NCBI RefSeq assembly: GCF_008119665.1
Contig: NZ_CP043046.1
Span: 4,526,001 to 4,590,000, forward strand
Source of the DNA: Pigmentiphaga aceris
GTDB lineage: Bacteria; Pseudomonadota; Gammaproteobacteria; Burkholderiales; Burkholderiaceae_B
Direction: 5' to 3'
Length of the DNA stretch: 64,000 bases
Below the pieces are notes generated by a model that saw only the letters and a list, made by a program, of their open reading frames with translations, did no database searches and had not been told where the DNA came from. This document shows positions 7,886 through 16,566 of the stretch, one piece after another (positions within the stretch are counted from its first letter, which is position 1; each line of letters begins with the position of its first letter). Both the position numbers and the translations under genes were made by a program.

Positions 7886-9844
7886 ATGATGCGCAAATGC
7901 TTGGCGGTACTGCTGCTGGCAGTCAGTCTGATCGGTGTTGCTCGTGCAGACGAACGGATTCTGGATTACTTCAGCGATGTGAAGGTCGAGCAGAACGGCG
8001 ATCTGCTGGTGACCGAAACCATTCGGGTATTCGCAGAGGGCAGATCCATCAAGCGCGGCATTCTGCGCGACTTCCCGACCACCTATCAGAATCGCAATGG
8101 CACCACGACCCGGGTGGGGTTCGATGTGCTGGGCGTCAAGCGTGACGGCAGCATTGAGCAGTACGCGGAAAAGTCCATCAGCAACGGTGTGCGCATTCAG
8201 ATCGGATCGGCGGACACCACCCTGAATCGGGGCGAACACACCTACGAGATCCGCTACCGAACCACGCGCCAGATCGGTTTCTTCGAGAATTTTGACGAGC
8301 TGTACTGGAATGCCACTGGCAGCAGCTGGACGTTCCCGATCGATCGCGCCCGCGCACGCATCACCCTGCCCTCGCCAGTCGACATCATTCAGCAGGCCAG
8401 CTACACCGGGCCGCAGGGATCTACGGCGAACAACGCGCGGGTCACCAACAAGGCCCCTGGCACGATCAGCTTCGAGACGACGCGCCCGCTGGCAGCAGAA
8501 GAAGGCTTGACCGTGGCGGCAGGCTGGGCCAAGGGCCTGATTGCCCCGCCCTCGCAAGCGCAGACCGCGCTGCTGTTCATGCAGGACAATCTGACCACGA
8601 TCGTGTCGGTAGGCGGCTTCGTGCTGCTGGCGCTGTATTACCTCAACGCTGCCCGCAAGACCCGCCGACGCAGCACGCCTATGGTGGTGCCGCTTTACGA
8701 AGCACCAGACGGGCTGACCGCATCGGCCGTGCGTTACATCAGCCGCCAGGCTTATGACCAGCGCACCTTTGTGGTGGGTGTGCTCGAATTGATTTCAATC
8801 CGCGCGATGCGCATGCAAAGCACTGAACGCGGGGTTCAGTTCATCCGGCTGCACGACCGAAAACATGGTTTCCCGATGGCGCAGTCGCTGCTGGGCATGC
8901 TGACCAAGCTGTTCGGCAAGGAAGAAAAATTCCTGCGTGAAGATGTCTCGGCCGGCTCCCGCTTCGTGGACGCCGAACAGGCGCTAGAAAAGACACTGGA
9001 GAAGGAATACCAGGACCGTCTGTTTGCCAAGAACCGGTCAGTGGCAAACCGTGGGGTATTGCTGTGGTTGCTGTACACCGCAGTCTCTATTGGCGCAGCC
9101 TGGTGGCATAACCCCGATAACGCAGGCTACGTCAGCTTCAGCCTGCCCTTCGCGATCCCGGCAATTCTGGCGTTCACAGGCCTGTACGGCGCGATGCGGC
9201 GTGGCAATGCCAGCTGGAAGGTGGTGTTGTTCACTCTGTTCTTCGTCGGCCCGTTCCTGGCGGGTGGCCTGGTCACCTTGCTGGTGTTCACCCGGCCAAC
9301 CGGTATCGGTGCGCTGCCTGCGCTGCTGCCCTTCATTCTGTTGCCCGTGGTCGTGCGCGCCTACACCTTCCTGCGCGGCTACACTGAGGAAGGCTATCGG
9401 GTCATGGACCAGATCAATGGTCTGAAGCAATACCTGACGCTGGCCGAAAGCCCGCGCCTGCAGGCCCTTGCCACGCCACAGGAAAAGCTCGGCGTCTTTG
9501 AAAAATGCCTGCCTTACGCCGTGGCGCTGGATGTAGGCAAGGCCTGGGCGGCCGCATTCGCCGGAGCGTTTACCGGGATTGCAGGCATAGCGGCAATGGA
9601 TGCCATGCAGCAGATGTATGGCGGCCATGACTTGCTGAGCGGCAATCCGGACCGCGCAGTGCGCGACATGTCCAATGACATTGCCCCGCGTGCGTCCGAT
9701 CACGATTCCAGTTCCAGCTCCACCAGTTCCTCAGGTGGCAGCGGCGGCTGGAGCAGCAGCGGTGGCAGTTCTTCGTCCAGCGGTTCTTCTGGCGGTGGTT
9801 CTTCGGGCGGCGGCGGCGGTGGCGGGGGTGGCTCGGGCTGGTAA
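7886..9844 (+). CDS. DUF2207 membrane protein with Gly/Ser-rich tail
   Basis: A 652-residue protein. A signal peptide (about 1-20, ending GVARA) precedes an extracytoplasmic DUF2207 domain (about 22-220, starting ILDYFSDVKVEQNGDLLVTE). Transmembrane segments follow at about 235-253 and a cluster at about 385-500. The last 45 residues are almost only Ser and Gly, ending in a Gly run and SGW, a tail typical of this family and of TPM-domain partners. The ATG at 7886 has an AAGGAGA ribosome binding site and starts the signal peptide; the frame is open farther upstream, but that overlaps lemA and is not used. It forms an operon with the LemA-like gene. Confidence 0.9.
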   Translation: MMRKCLAVLLLAVSLIGVARADERILDYFSDVKVEQNGDLLVTETIRVFAEGRSIKRGILRDFPTTYQNRNGTTTRVGFDVLGVKRDGSIEQYAEKSISNGVRIQIGSADTTLNRGEHTYEIRYRTTRQIGFFENFDELYWNATGSSWTFPIDRARARITLPSPVDIIQQASYTGPQGSTANNARVTNKAPGTISFETTRPLAAEEGLTVAAGWAKGLIAPPSQAQTALLFMQDNLTTIVSVGGFVLLALYYLNAARKTRRRSTPMVVPLYEAPDGLTASAVRYISRQAYDQRTFVVGVLELISIRAMRMQSTERGVQFIRLHDRKHGFPMAQSLLGMLTKLFGKEEKFLREDVSAGSRFVDAEQALEKTLEKEYQDRLFAKNRSVANRGVLLWLLYTAVSIGAAWWHNPDNAGYVSFSLPFAIPAILAFTGLYGAMRRGNASWKVVLFTLFFVGPFLAGGLVTLLVFTRPTGIGALPALLPFILLPVVVRAYTFLRGYTEEGYRVMDQINGLKQYLTLAESPRLQALATPQEKLGVFEKCLPYAVALDVGKAWAAAFAGAFTGIAGIAAMDAMQQMYGGHDLLSGNPDRAVRDMSNDIAPRASDHDSSSSSTSSSGGSGGWSSSGGSSSSSGSSGGGSSGGGGGGGGGSGW

Positions 9845-9899
9845 GCGTTGCAACGAGACCACTGCCCGCATCGACTGCGCAGTGCCACTCTGCAAAAAT

Positions 9900-9918
9900 G
9901 CGAATGATTGCTATCCTC
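9900..9918. promoter_or_regulatory. Candidate Fur box upstream of the sigma factor gene
   Basis: GCGAATGATTGCTATCCTC matches the 19-bp Fur consensus at 11 positions, with an intact left arm AATGAT. Its place just before a FecI-type sigma gene is where Fur sites are expected. The match is moderate. Confidence 0.45.
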
Positions 9919-9987
9919 GATTCCGGGCGGCCTTGTGCCGCCCGATTTCGTGTTGACGCATGTCGCATCTCTTGCCTGGTTGGTGTC

Positions 9988-10506
9988 GTGGTCGTCCGCT
10001 ATTACCGAGAACTGCTGAACCACTTCGCCAACCGGCTCAGAAACCGGGACGGCGCGGCCGACCTGGTCCAGGAGGCCTACGTGCGTCTGCTGTCCATGCA
10101 GCACGCCGGGCAGTCCGTACAGGAGCCCCGCGCCCTGCTGTACAGAACCGCTCATAACCTGATGATCGACCAGCACCGTCATGCCGAGGTACGCGATCAT
10201 GAAGACATTGATGGTCTGGCTGAATCGGAACAGCCGGCTGCGCCTACCCATCTGCAGCCGGACGAGGCCTATGCTTTTGAGCAACGCGCCCGCGCCATGC
10301 ACGCGGTCATCGATGCGCTGCCGCCGCGTTGCCGCGAGGCCTTTGTGCTCAATCGTTTTGAAGGCCTGTCGCACCAGGAAGTGGCCGAACACATGGGCAT
10401 CTCGCGCAACATGGTCGCGCAGCATGTGATTCGCGGCGTGCTGGCCTGCAAGGCGTGTGACGATGCACTGCGCGTTCAGCAGCCGATCTCCGAAGGACAG
10501 TCATGA
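9988..10506 (+). CDS. FecI-like extracytoplasmic-function sigma factor
   Basis: A 172-residue ECF sigma factor of the iron-starvation type. Region 2 (YYRELLNHFANRLRNRDGAADLVQEAYVRLL) fills the first 40 residues and region 4 (LPPRCREAFVLNRFEGLSHQEVAEHMGISRNMVAQHV) the last third. The frame is open from an ATG at 9898, but that start overlaps the candidate Fur box and adds 30 residues unlike the family. The GTG at 9988 gives the usual short N-terminus and is chosen, though its ribosome binding site is poor. The stop overlaps the FecR start by 4 bases (ATGA). It should direct RNA polymerase to the TonB receptor gene at 11763 after a ferric-siderophore signal. Confidence 0.85.
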   Translation: MVVRYYRELLNHFANRLRNRDGAADLVQEAYVRLLSMQHAGQSVQEPRALLYRTAHNLMIDQHRHAEVRDHEDIDGLAESEQPAAPTHLQPDEAYAFEQRARAMHAVIDALPPRCREAFVLNRFEGLSHQEVAEHMGISRNMVAQHVIRGVLACKACDDALRVQQPISEGQS

Positions 10507-11600
10507 ACCGGTCTGCCCGCTTGCCGATACCGGACGAGGATGCGCGTGACACCGCAGCATTCCTGGCGACTCAGGACCCCATCGACACCCAGGCCGCGAT
10601 GTGGCTGCTGCGCCAGCAAGACGGCTGGTCGACTGAGGACGCAGCCGCGTGCGAGGCGTGGTTGCAGACGGACCCGGCACACCGCCGCGCGTTCGATCGT
10701 CTGCGTGACGTCTGTCAAACCCTGGCGCAGTTGCCGGCTGATCGCGTCGGTCAATTGCGCAAGCAGATCGCGCCCCCTGCGGTGCGGGTGTCGCCCCGGC
10801 CTGTTGGCGTGCGTCGCCAGGTGTCGCCGAAGCGACGCGCCCTGCCCTATGCGCTGGCAGCCCTGGGGCTGGTGGCCATAGTGGGCGGCGGTGGCTGGCT
10901 GCGCTGGTCTCATCTGCAAAACCAGCCGATCTTTGTCGAAACCTACGCCACCGCGCGCGGGCAACAGCTATCCGTCACCTTGCCCGACGGCAGCAGCCTG
11001 CAACTCGACACGGCAACCACCACGGCAGTCAGCCTGTATCGCCATCGACGCGAAGTGCGGCTGCTTGAGGGACAGGCCTTGTTCACCGTCACCCCTGACG
11101 CGGCTAAGCCCTTCGAGGTAGATGCCGGACCGCTGCGCGCTACCGTCGTCGGTACCCGTTTTTCGGTGCGCCATACCCATGCAGGGCTGGGCGGTGACGG
11201 GGTCACCGTGACCGTCGATGAAGGCCGTGTCCACGTCAGTTCACGCGCCGATACGGCGGATGGAAAGGCGCAACCGATGGTGGCACTGAACGCGGACGAG
11301 TCAGTGCACAGTGACGCGGCCGGTCGGCTCGGCCCCAGGCAGGCCTTACCTGCACGTACTGCGATGCTGTGGCGCGAAGGCCGTGTCAACCTGAACAACG
11401 TGCCGCTGTCGCAAGCCTTGGCGGAGTTCGAACGTTACGGCGACACCCGATTGCGTCTGGACCCGGCAGTAGCCGGCCTGCGCATCAGTGGCAGCTTCGA
11501 ACTCGAACAGGCCGGTGCCTTTGCCAAGGCCCTGCCCCGGGTGCTGCCGGTTCGCCTGCGCGCACGCGAGGGCGCGACGGAGATCGTGCCGGCGAATTAA
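10503..11600 (+). CDS. FecR-type anti-sigma/sigma regulator
   Basis: A 365-residue single-pass membrane protein. The cytoplasmic DUF4880 part (about 30-75, QAAMWLLRQQDGWSTEDAAA and AWLQTDPAHRRAFDRL) binds the sigma factor. A transmembrane helix lies at about 116-134 (ALAALGLVAIVGGGGWLRW). The periplasmic FecR domain (about 140-245, ending VGTRFSVRHTHAG and VTVDEGRVHVSS) is followed by an STN-like end (about 285-360). It is translationally coupled to the sigma gene by a 4-base overlap. It senses the N-terminal domain of the outer-membrane receptor and releases or activates the sigma factor. Confidence 0.9.
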   Translation: MNRSARLPIPDEDARDTAAFLATQDPIDTQAAMWLLRQQDGWSTEDAAACEAWLQTDPAHRRAFDRLRDVCQTLAQLPADRVGQLRKQIAPPAVRVSPRPVGVRRQVSPKRRALPYALAALGLVAIVGGGGWLRWSHLQNQPIFVETYATARGQQLSVTLPDGSSLQLDTATTTAVSLYRHRREVRLLEGQALFTVTPDAAKPFEVDAGPLRATVVGTRFSVRHTHAGLGGDGVTVTVDEGRVHVSSRADTADGKAQPMVALNADESVHSDAAGRLGPRQALPARTAMLWREGRVNLNNVPLSQALAEFERYGDTRLRLDPAVAGLRISGSFELEQAGAFAKALPRVLPVRLRAREGATEIVPAN

Positions 11601-11725
11601 GCCGACGGTGCGGGCTGCGGGCCTGGACTCGATGATTCAGGCCCCGGGACGAATCCCCCCAGACATCCCCCAAAAAATAAATTCGCAAGCGACCTCAACT
11701 GTTTGCGTCGTGATCCGTCTTCATT

Positions 11726-11744
11726 GGTAGTGATTCTTATTTCT
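11726..11744. promoter_or_regulatory. Weak Fur-like box upstream of TonB receptor
   Basis: GGTAGTGATTCTTATTTCT matches 11 of 19 Fur consensus positions and is partly bounded by a GGTAG/CTACC inverted repeat. It lies 18 bases before the ATG at 11763. It could equally be chance in a relatively AT-rich leader. Confidence 0.35.
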
Positions 11745-11762
11745 ACCCGGAGATCTTCCTCG

Positions 11763-14105
11763 ATGAACCCTCGCGCGTGTGTTGTGCCTGTCGTGTCTGC
11801 AGCAGTTGCCTGCCTTGCCGTGTTTGCCGCCCCGTCGCAGGCCCAGACCGTGGCCAGCTTCGAGATTTCGTTGTCGGCACAGCCGCTGGGCGACGCGTTG
11901 AACGAACTGGCACGCCAGACCCGGCTGCAGCTGATCGTCCGCCCCGAGCTGGTGGCAGGCAAGACCACCGCTGCGGTCTCGGGCAGACTGACGGCCAGAC
12001 AGGCACTGGATCGCGTGCTTGCCGGCAGTGGCCTGACCGCGTCGCTGGACGGCGGCACCGCCATCATCTCGGCAGCACCCGCCGCGCTGTCGGGCGGACG
12101 CGTGCTCTCGGAAGTCGTGGTCACCGGTTCGGGCAAGGAGCCGATCAACGTATCGCCGCCGGGATACATTGCCCTGCGCGGTGCCACCGCTACCAAGACC
12201 GACACGCCGCTGACCGAAATCCCGCAGTCGATCTCGGTCATTACCCGCGACCAGATGGAAGTCCAGGCAATCCAGACGGTGGAGCAATCGCTGCGCTACA
12301 CGGCCGGCGTACTGACCGAGATCACCGGATACGACCTGCGATACGCCAGCCTGAACATCCGGGGCTTTGACGCCTCGCTTTACCGTGACGGGCTGCGCCT
12401 GTTCAGAACGGGCACCTACGGCGACTGGCTTGCCGACCCGCAGGGCATCGAACGCGTCGAAGTGCTGAAAGGCCCGTCCGCCATGCTTTACGGCCAGGGT
12501 GGGCCGGGCGGTCTGGTGAACCAGGTATCCAAGCGCCCAGTCGCGGAAGCGATCAACGACGTGGGTTTGTCGGTGGGCAACCATCAGCGCTATCAGACCA
12601 ACTTCGACTTCGGCCGTGCTATCAATCAGGACGCGACCGTGATGTTTCGTGTGAACGGTCTGGTGCGCGACAGCAAAACCCAGACGGATCATTCTCAGGA
12701 CAACCGTGTCTTCATCGCGCCTTCGCTGACCTGGAAGCTCACCGACGACACCACCCTGACCTTGCTTGCCGACCACACCCGCGACCGCATGACGCCCAAG
12801 AGCTGGTGGCCGAACCAGTCGCTGCTGCTGAATTACGCAGAAGGCCGAATTCCTGTCGATCGCTTTGCGGGCGAACCTGACTTCGATCGTTATGACCGCG
12901 ACATGAGTTCAGCAGGCTACCTGCTGGAACACCGCGTCGACAACAGCCTGGTACTGCGCCAGAACCTGCGCCATGCACGCTACGACCTGGACTATCAGCA
13001 CGTCTACGCCACCGCCATGGGGCGCGACAACCGCACGGCAACGCGCGCCTCGCTGATCTCGAATTCGAGCAGCCGCGCCACCACGGTCGATACCCATCTG
13101 CAGAAGAACTTCGGCACCGGTCCGCTGCAACACCAGGTATTGGTGGGTGTCGACTACCAGGACTTCTCGGGCGTGGAGAACATCGGCTTCGGCACCGCAC
13201 CGTCGCTGGACGTATTCAACCCGGTCTATGGCCGTAGCTTCGTCAGGCCGGTTACCACGCGCAACACTGCCGAGCTGAGCCAGTTCGGTGTCTACATCCA
13301 AGACCAGATCAAAATCGATCGCTGGATCATCAATGCCGGTTTGCGACACGATCGGGCAGATACCGAACGCGGCGCAGGTACTGCGACCGCCAGCGCGAAA
13401 GACAGCAAGAACAGCGGTAGCGCCGGTGTGCTCTATCGCTTCGACAGCGGCTTTTCGCCCTATGTCAGTTACGCCACCTCGTTCGCACCGGTGGTCGGCA
13501 CCAACTACGGCAGTGCCCCGAAGCCAGAGACCGCCAAACAGGTGGAACTGGGCCTGAAGTACCAGCCGCCTGGCAGTGACAGCTTCATGACCGCGTCCTT
13601 GTTCGACATGAGCAAACAGAACGTGACGACGGTTGATGCAGGCAACCCGCTGCTGCGTACGCAAACCGGCGAAGTACGCTCGCGTGGCCTGGAACTTGAG
13701 GCCAAGACACGCATCGGCCAAGGTCTGGACCTGATTGCAAGCTACACCTGGCTCGATGCCTGGGTGTCAAAGAGCAACGATGCCGCCGAACTTGGCAAGC
13801 GCCCATTCCAGACGGCTCGCAACACCGCCAAGCTGTGGGTCGACTACGCCTTCCAGCACGAAGCGATGCGCGGCTGGGGAATTGGCGGTGGCGTCCGACG
13901 CGTGGGTCCGACCGTGGCCGACACCTACAACCGCTACTTCAACGAGGGCTATACCTTGTTCGATGCCGCGCTTCACTACAACCGCGGCAACCTGCGCTTC
14001 GCGCTCAACGTGGCGAACCTGACAGACAGAGTCACCACGGCCAACCGCGCCCAGTTCTACGGTCAGGATCGAACCATCACGGCGACGGTTGGTTATCGGT
14101 GGTAA
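11763..14105 (+). CDS. TonB-dependent siderophore receptor with N-terminal signalling domain
   Basis: A 780-residue outer-membrane transducer. It has a signal peptide (about 1-28, ending APSQAQ), an STN domain (about 45-100, PLGDALNELARQTRLQLIVRPELVAGK), a plug beginning TDTPLTEIPQSISVITRDQM (about 155) with KGPSAMLYGQGGPGGLVNQVSKRP (about 238), and a 22-strand barrel ending in a terminal Trp (ATVGYRW). The plug motif is that of FpvA/FhuE-like siderophore receptors. The STN domain pairs with the FecR and sigma proteins just upstream, forming one cell-surface signalling unit. The ATG at 11763 (GGAG upstream) starts the signal peptide; an upstream in-frame start is rejected. The siderophore is unknown and no biosynthesis genes are in the window. 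Confidence 0.92.
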   Translation: MNPRACVVPVVSAAVACLAVFAAPSQAQTVASFEISLSAQPLGDALNELARQTRLQLIVRPELVAGKTTAAVSGRLTARQALDRVLAGSGLTASLDGGTAIISAAPAALSGGRVLSEVVVTGSGKEPINVSPPGYIALRGATATKTDTPLTEIPQSISVITRDQMEVQAIQTVEQSLRYTAGVLTEITGYDLRYASLNIRGFDASLYRDGLRLFRTGTYGDWLADPQGIERVEVLKGPSAMLYGQGGPGGLVNQVSKRPVAEAINDVGLSVGNHQRYQTNFDFGRAINQDATVMFRVNGLVRDSKTQTDHSQDNRVFIAPSLTWKLTDDTTLTLLADHTRDRMTPKSWWPNQSLLLNYAEGRIPVDRFAGEPDFDRYDRDMSSAGYLLEHRVDNSLVLRQNLRHARYDLDYQHVYATAMGRDNRTATRASLISNSSSRATTVDTHLQKNFGTGPLQHQVLVGVDYQDFSGVENIGFGTAPSLDVFNPVYGRSFVRPVTTRNTAELSQFGVYIQDQIKIDRWIINAGLRHDRADTERGAGTATASAKDSKNSGSAGVLYRFDSGFSPYVSYATSFAPVVGTNYGSAPKPETAKQVELGLKYQPPGSDSFMTASLFDMSKQNVTTVDAGNPLLRTQTGEVRSRGLELEAKTRIGQGLDLIASYTWLDAWVSKSNDAAELGKRPFQTARNTAKLWVDYAFQHEAMRGWGIGGGVRRVGPTVADTYNRYFNEGYTLFDAALHYNRGNLRFALNVANLTDRVTTANRAQFYGQDRTITATVGYRW

Positions 14106-14438
14106 CACACGGGCGATGACGCTTGGGCAATGACGTTCGGGCAATGACGCCCAGTCCCGATGCTGGCCGGCGCATGTCGGCTCGGGCTGGCAGCAGCCCG
14201 GCAGTCCCGCGTTTGGCGGGCTTGATGCCCCATGTCTTGATGCCCCATGTTTTGATGCCCCATGACCTTGTGCCCATAACCAGATAATAAAAACGTATTT
14301 AACGCAGGCGCATTCGGCTCCTACACTTCGCGGTCCTTATATGTCGCCGTCGCGCGCAAGGACCCGCCTGCGAATGCCCTGGCCCGACGCGTCAACAAGC
14401 GGCTGTGACGCGATCATGGCTGCCTACTATCTGTTTCC
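14106..14438. other. Intergenic stretch with short tandem repeats
   Basis: 333 bases without a supported gene. The left part has repeated GCAATGACG-type units (14115-14150) and the 15-bp tandem repeat at 14221-14265. The right part is AT-richer (14280-14305) and probably holds the promoter of the flavoprotein gene at 14439, although no clean -35/-10 pair stands out. Confidence 0.6.
14221..14265. repeat. 15-bp tandem repeat, three copies
   Basis: CTTGATGCCCCATGT occurs twice exactly, then once as TTTGATGCCCCATGA, with a decayed fourth unit after it. The unit is a multiple of three and reads as a repeat in a minus-strand frame, but that frame has no other gene features. Confidence 0.9.
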
Positions 14439-15593
14439 ATGACATCAACGCACACGCTCGACACTTTGTTGCTCATCTTGCGCGACAGTGCCATTGCTCG
14501 CGACAAGCAAGGCGGGCACGCCGCCCAGGAAAAACAGCTGCTGCGCGAAGCGGGCCTGCTGGCCTGCGCCATTCCCACCATTCACGGTGGCGACGGAAGG
14601 TCCTGGCATGACACCCTGGCCATCATCCGCCGCATTGCCACGGTAGACAGCGCCCTGGCGCATCTGGTTGCCTTCCACGCATTGCAGGTTGCCACGGTTC
14701 TGATCTTCGGCAGCGACACCCAGAAACACAAATGGCTGGATCGCAGCAGCCGTGAAAACGGCTGGTGGGGCAACGCCCTGAACCCGCTCGACAGACGGCT
14801 GGATGCGCGCCGGGTCGAGGGCGGCTATGTGCTGAACGGGGCCAAGCGCTTCTGCTCGGGGGCCACCGGATCGTCCTACCTGACGATTTCGGCAGACTAC
14901 GCGCCCACAGGTGAGGTGTTGCTGTTCGTCGCCGACACGCAGCAGGCGGGCATTCGGGTGCTGGACGACTGGAATGCCATCGGTCAGCGCCAGACCGACA
15001 GTGGCACCGTGGAATTCACGAATGTGTTCGTGCCCACGGAAGACGTGCTGCGCGGGGAAGGTTTTGCGCCGCAACCCTGGCACAGCGTCCGCGCGCCGGT
15101 TGCACAGCTGATTCTGGTCAATCTCTATGCTGGCATCGCGGCGGGGGCACTGGAAGAAGCGCGTCGTTATTCGCTGGAAAAAGCACGCCCCTGGTTGTTT
15201 TCGGATGTTCAGCAAGCAAGCGAAGACCCCTACCGATTGCTGCGTATTGGCGAGATGCATGTCCACAGTGCGACCGCCGCCGTGATGGCAGACCGAGGTG
15301 CCCAGTTGCTGGACCAGAGCTGGCAGCAAGGCTTGGCCTTGAGCGCAGTGCAACGGCAGGAAACCGCTCTGGCGGTGGCCGAGGCAAAGGTCATTGCACA
15401 CCGCGCAAGCCTGTACAACGGCCAGGCACTGTTTGACGCAGCCGGTGCCAGCGCCGCGCACGCCGGACTGGGACTGGACCGCTTCTGGCGCAACGCACGC
15501 ACCCACACCTTGCACGATCCGCTGGATTACAAGCTGCGCGCACTGGGCGATTGGGAGTTGACGGGCAGCATGCCGGTCAACCTGTACAGCTGA
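14439..15593 (+). CDS. Acyl-CoA-dehydrogenase-fold flavoprotein, DszC/SfnB-like monooxygenase
   Basis: A 384-residue protein with the acyl-CoA dehydrogenase fold: helical N-terminal domain (1-110), beta domain (GGYVLNGAKRFCSGATGSSYL, about 130-150; TDSGTVEFTNVFVPTEDVL, about 185-205) and C-terminal helical bundle. The FCSGA and DNVxVP-like motifs resemble the FMNH2-dependent monooxygenase branch (DszC, SfnB) used in organosulfur metabolism rather than true acyl-CoA dehydrogenases, and the usual catalytic Glu of the latter is not evident. No flavin reductase or sulfur transporter is adjacent; the NtaA-type monooxygenase at 23182 is the only other reduced-flavin enzyme nearby. The ribosome binding site is weak. 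Confidence 0.75.
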   Translation: MTSTHTLDTLLLILRDSAIARDKQGGHAAQEKQLLREAGLLACAIPTIHGGDGRSWHDTLAIIRRIATVDSALAHLVAFHALQVATVLIFGSDTQKHKWLDRSSRENGWWGNALNPLDRRLDARRVEGGYVLNGAKRFCSGATGSSYLTISADYAPTGEVLLFVADTQQAGIRVLDDWNAIGQRQTDSGTVEFTNVFVPTEDVLRGEGFAPQPWHSVRAPVAQLILVNLYAGIAAGALEEARRYSLEKARPWLFSDVQQASEDPYRLLRIGEMHVHSATAAVMADRGAQLLDQSWQQGLALSAVQRQETALAVAEAKVIAHRASLYNGQALFDAAGASAAHAGLGLDRFWRNARTHTLHDPLDYKLRALGDWELTGSMPVNLYS

Positions 15594-15757
15594 AGCCAGG
15601 AACGTCAGGACACAAGCTCCTGGCAAACGAAAGAGATTGCCGAGTAAAACCCTGAATCCTGAAATTAGGTTTTGATGCACTTTGCTGGCCTGGTGCGCCA
15701 GATTGCCCGCGTTTCAGCGCTAGGATGAATCAACTTCATCTGGGAACGCAGGCAATC

Positions 15758-16402
15758 ATGGCTTCACGTACGATTTCCAACACCACTTCGACCAAGGCTT
15801 CGACACTTCTTCGTTCGACCACCTTGGCGCTGGCCATTGCAGGGTCGTTGATCCAGGCAAGCGCGTTTGCGCAAGCAGCGCGCACACCCGCCGCCCCCGC
15901 GACCGCACCCGCCAAGGGCGAAAAGGTATCGCTGCTGGCGGGAAAACTCAGCTTCTCGCTTCCGTCCGGTTTCGTCGGCAACAAGCTGCCCCCCGGGTCT
16001 GCCACGGACGGAGCCGCAGGCGCAACCGGCACCATCTATGTCAATCAGGCGCTGCAGCAAGTTGTCCTGAACACCGAGGCCCCGGTGCCGGGCGGTACGC
16101 GCGTTCAGGACAACGATGCAAAATTCCTGGACGGTGCCACAACGAGTTTTGTTGAACAGCAGCGCGCCGCCCTGCCCGACTATCAGCGGCTTGGGGAAAA
16201 ATCCATGACCATCAAGGGTGTGGGCCTGCGTCAGCTCGATGCCATTGGCACCTTTGGCGGCACACCTACACGCAGCACCATGCTGGTGGCCGGTTCGGGC
16301 AACACCATGGCGCTTATCCGCATCATGTCAAAGGCCGATGACGCCGCCAGCCACAACGTGCTGGTATCTACCGTGATCGACAATATCAAGTCGGGCCGCT
16401 GA
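15758..16402 (+). CDS. Secreted protein of unknown function, paralogue 1 of a tandem pair
   Basis: A 214-residue protein with a long Sec signal (about 1-38, ending ASAFAQA) and an Ala/Pro linker before a domain starting VSLLAGKLSFSLPSGFVGNK. The domain recurs in the next gene (same LPPG, LPDYQ..GEK.., IKG.G.RQ, and final TxxDNI/VLQAM blocks), so the two arose by duplication. The pattern loosely recalls DcrB/PsbP-like periplasmic proteins, but I do not recognise a named family. The ATG at 15758 is preferred to 15725 because it has a GAACGCAGG spacer and begins the signal peptide. The neighbours are a flavoprotein and an iron ABC transporter. Confidence 0.75.
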   Translation: MASRTISNTTSTKASTLLRSTTLALAIAGSLIQASAFAQAARTPAAPATAPAKGEKVSLLAGKLSFSLPSGFVGNKLPPGSATDGAAGATGTIYVNQALQQVVLNTEAPVPGGTRVQDNDAKFLDGATTSFVEQQRAALPDYQRLGEKSMTIKGVGLRQLDAIGTFGGTPTRSTMLVAGSGNTMALIRIMSKADDAASHNVLVSTVIDNIKSGR

Positions 16403-16566
16403 TCAAAGCGGGGGCAGTTGGCACAGCAAACCTTGGGGCTCAGTGCGCCGTGGGTCGCTGACTGCTCCCGGTCCACGCAGCAGTTTGCTAGCATGGACCT
16501 TCCCACCCACTCTGCCGGCGGCGCATGTCTTCGCGTACCTTGAGGTCGATCACGTTCAGCATTGCC

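Noticed and set aside
14221..14265. Possible CRISPR array
   Set aside because: The units are only 15 bp and directly adjacent, with no spacers and no cas genes.
14077..14277. Minus-strand frame with a GIKTW repeat
   Set aside because: The repeat simply reflects the 15-bp DNA repeat; there is no ribosome binding site and the frame runs into the receptor gene.
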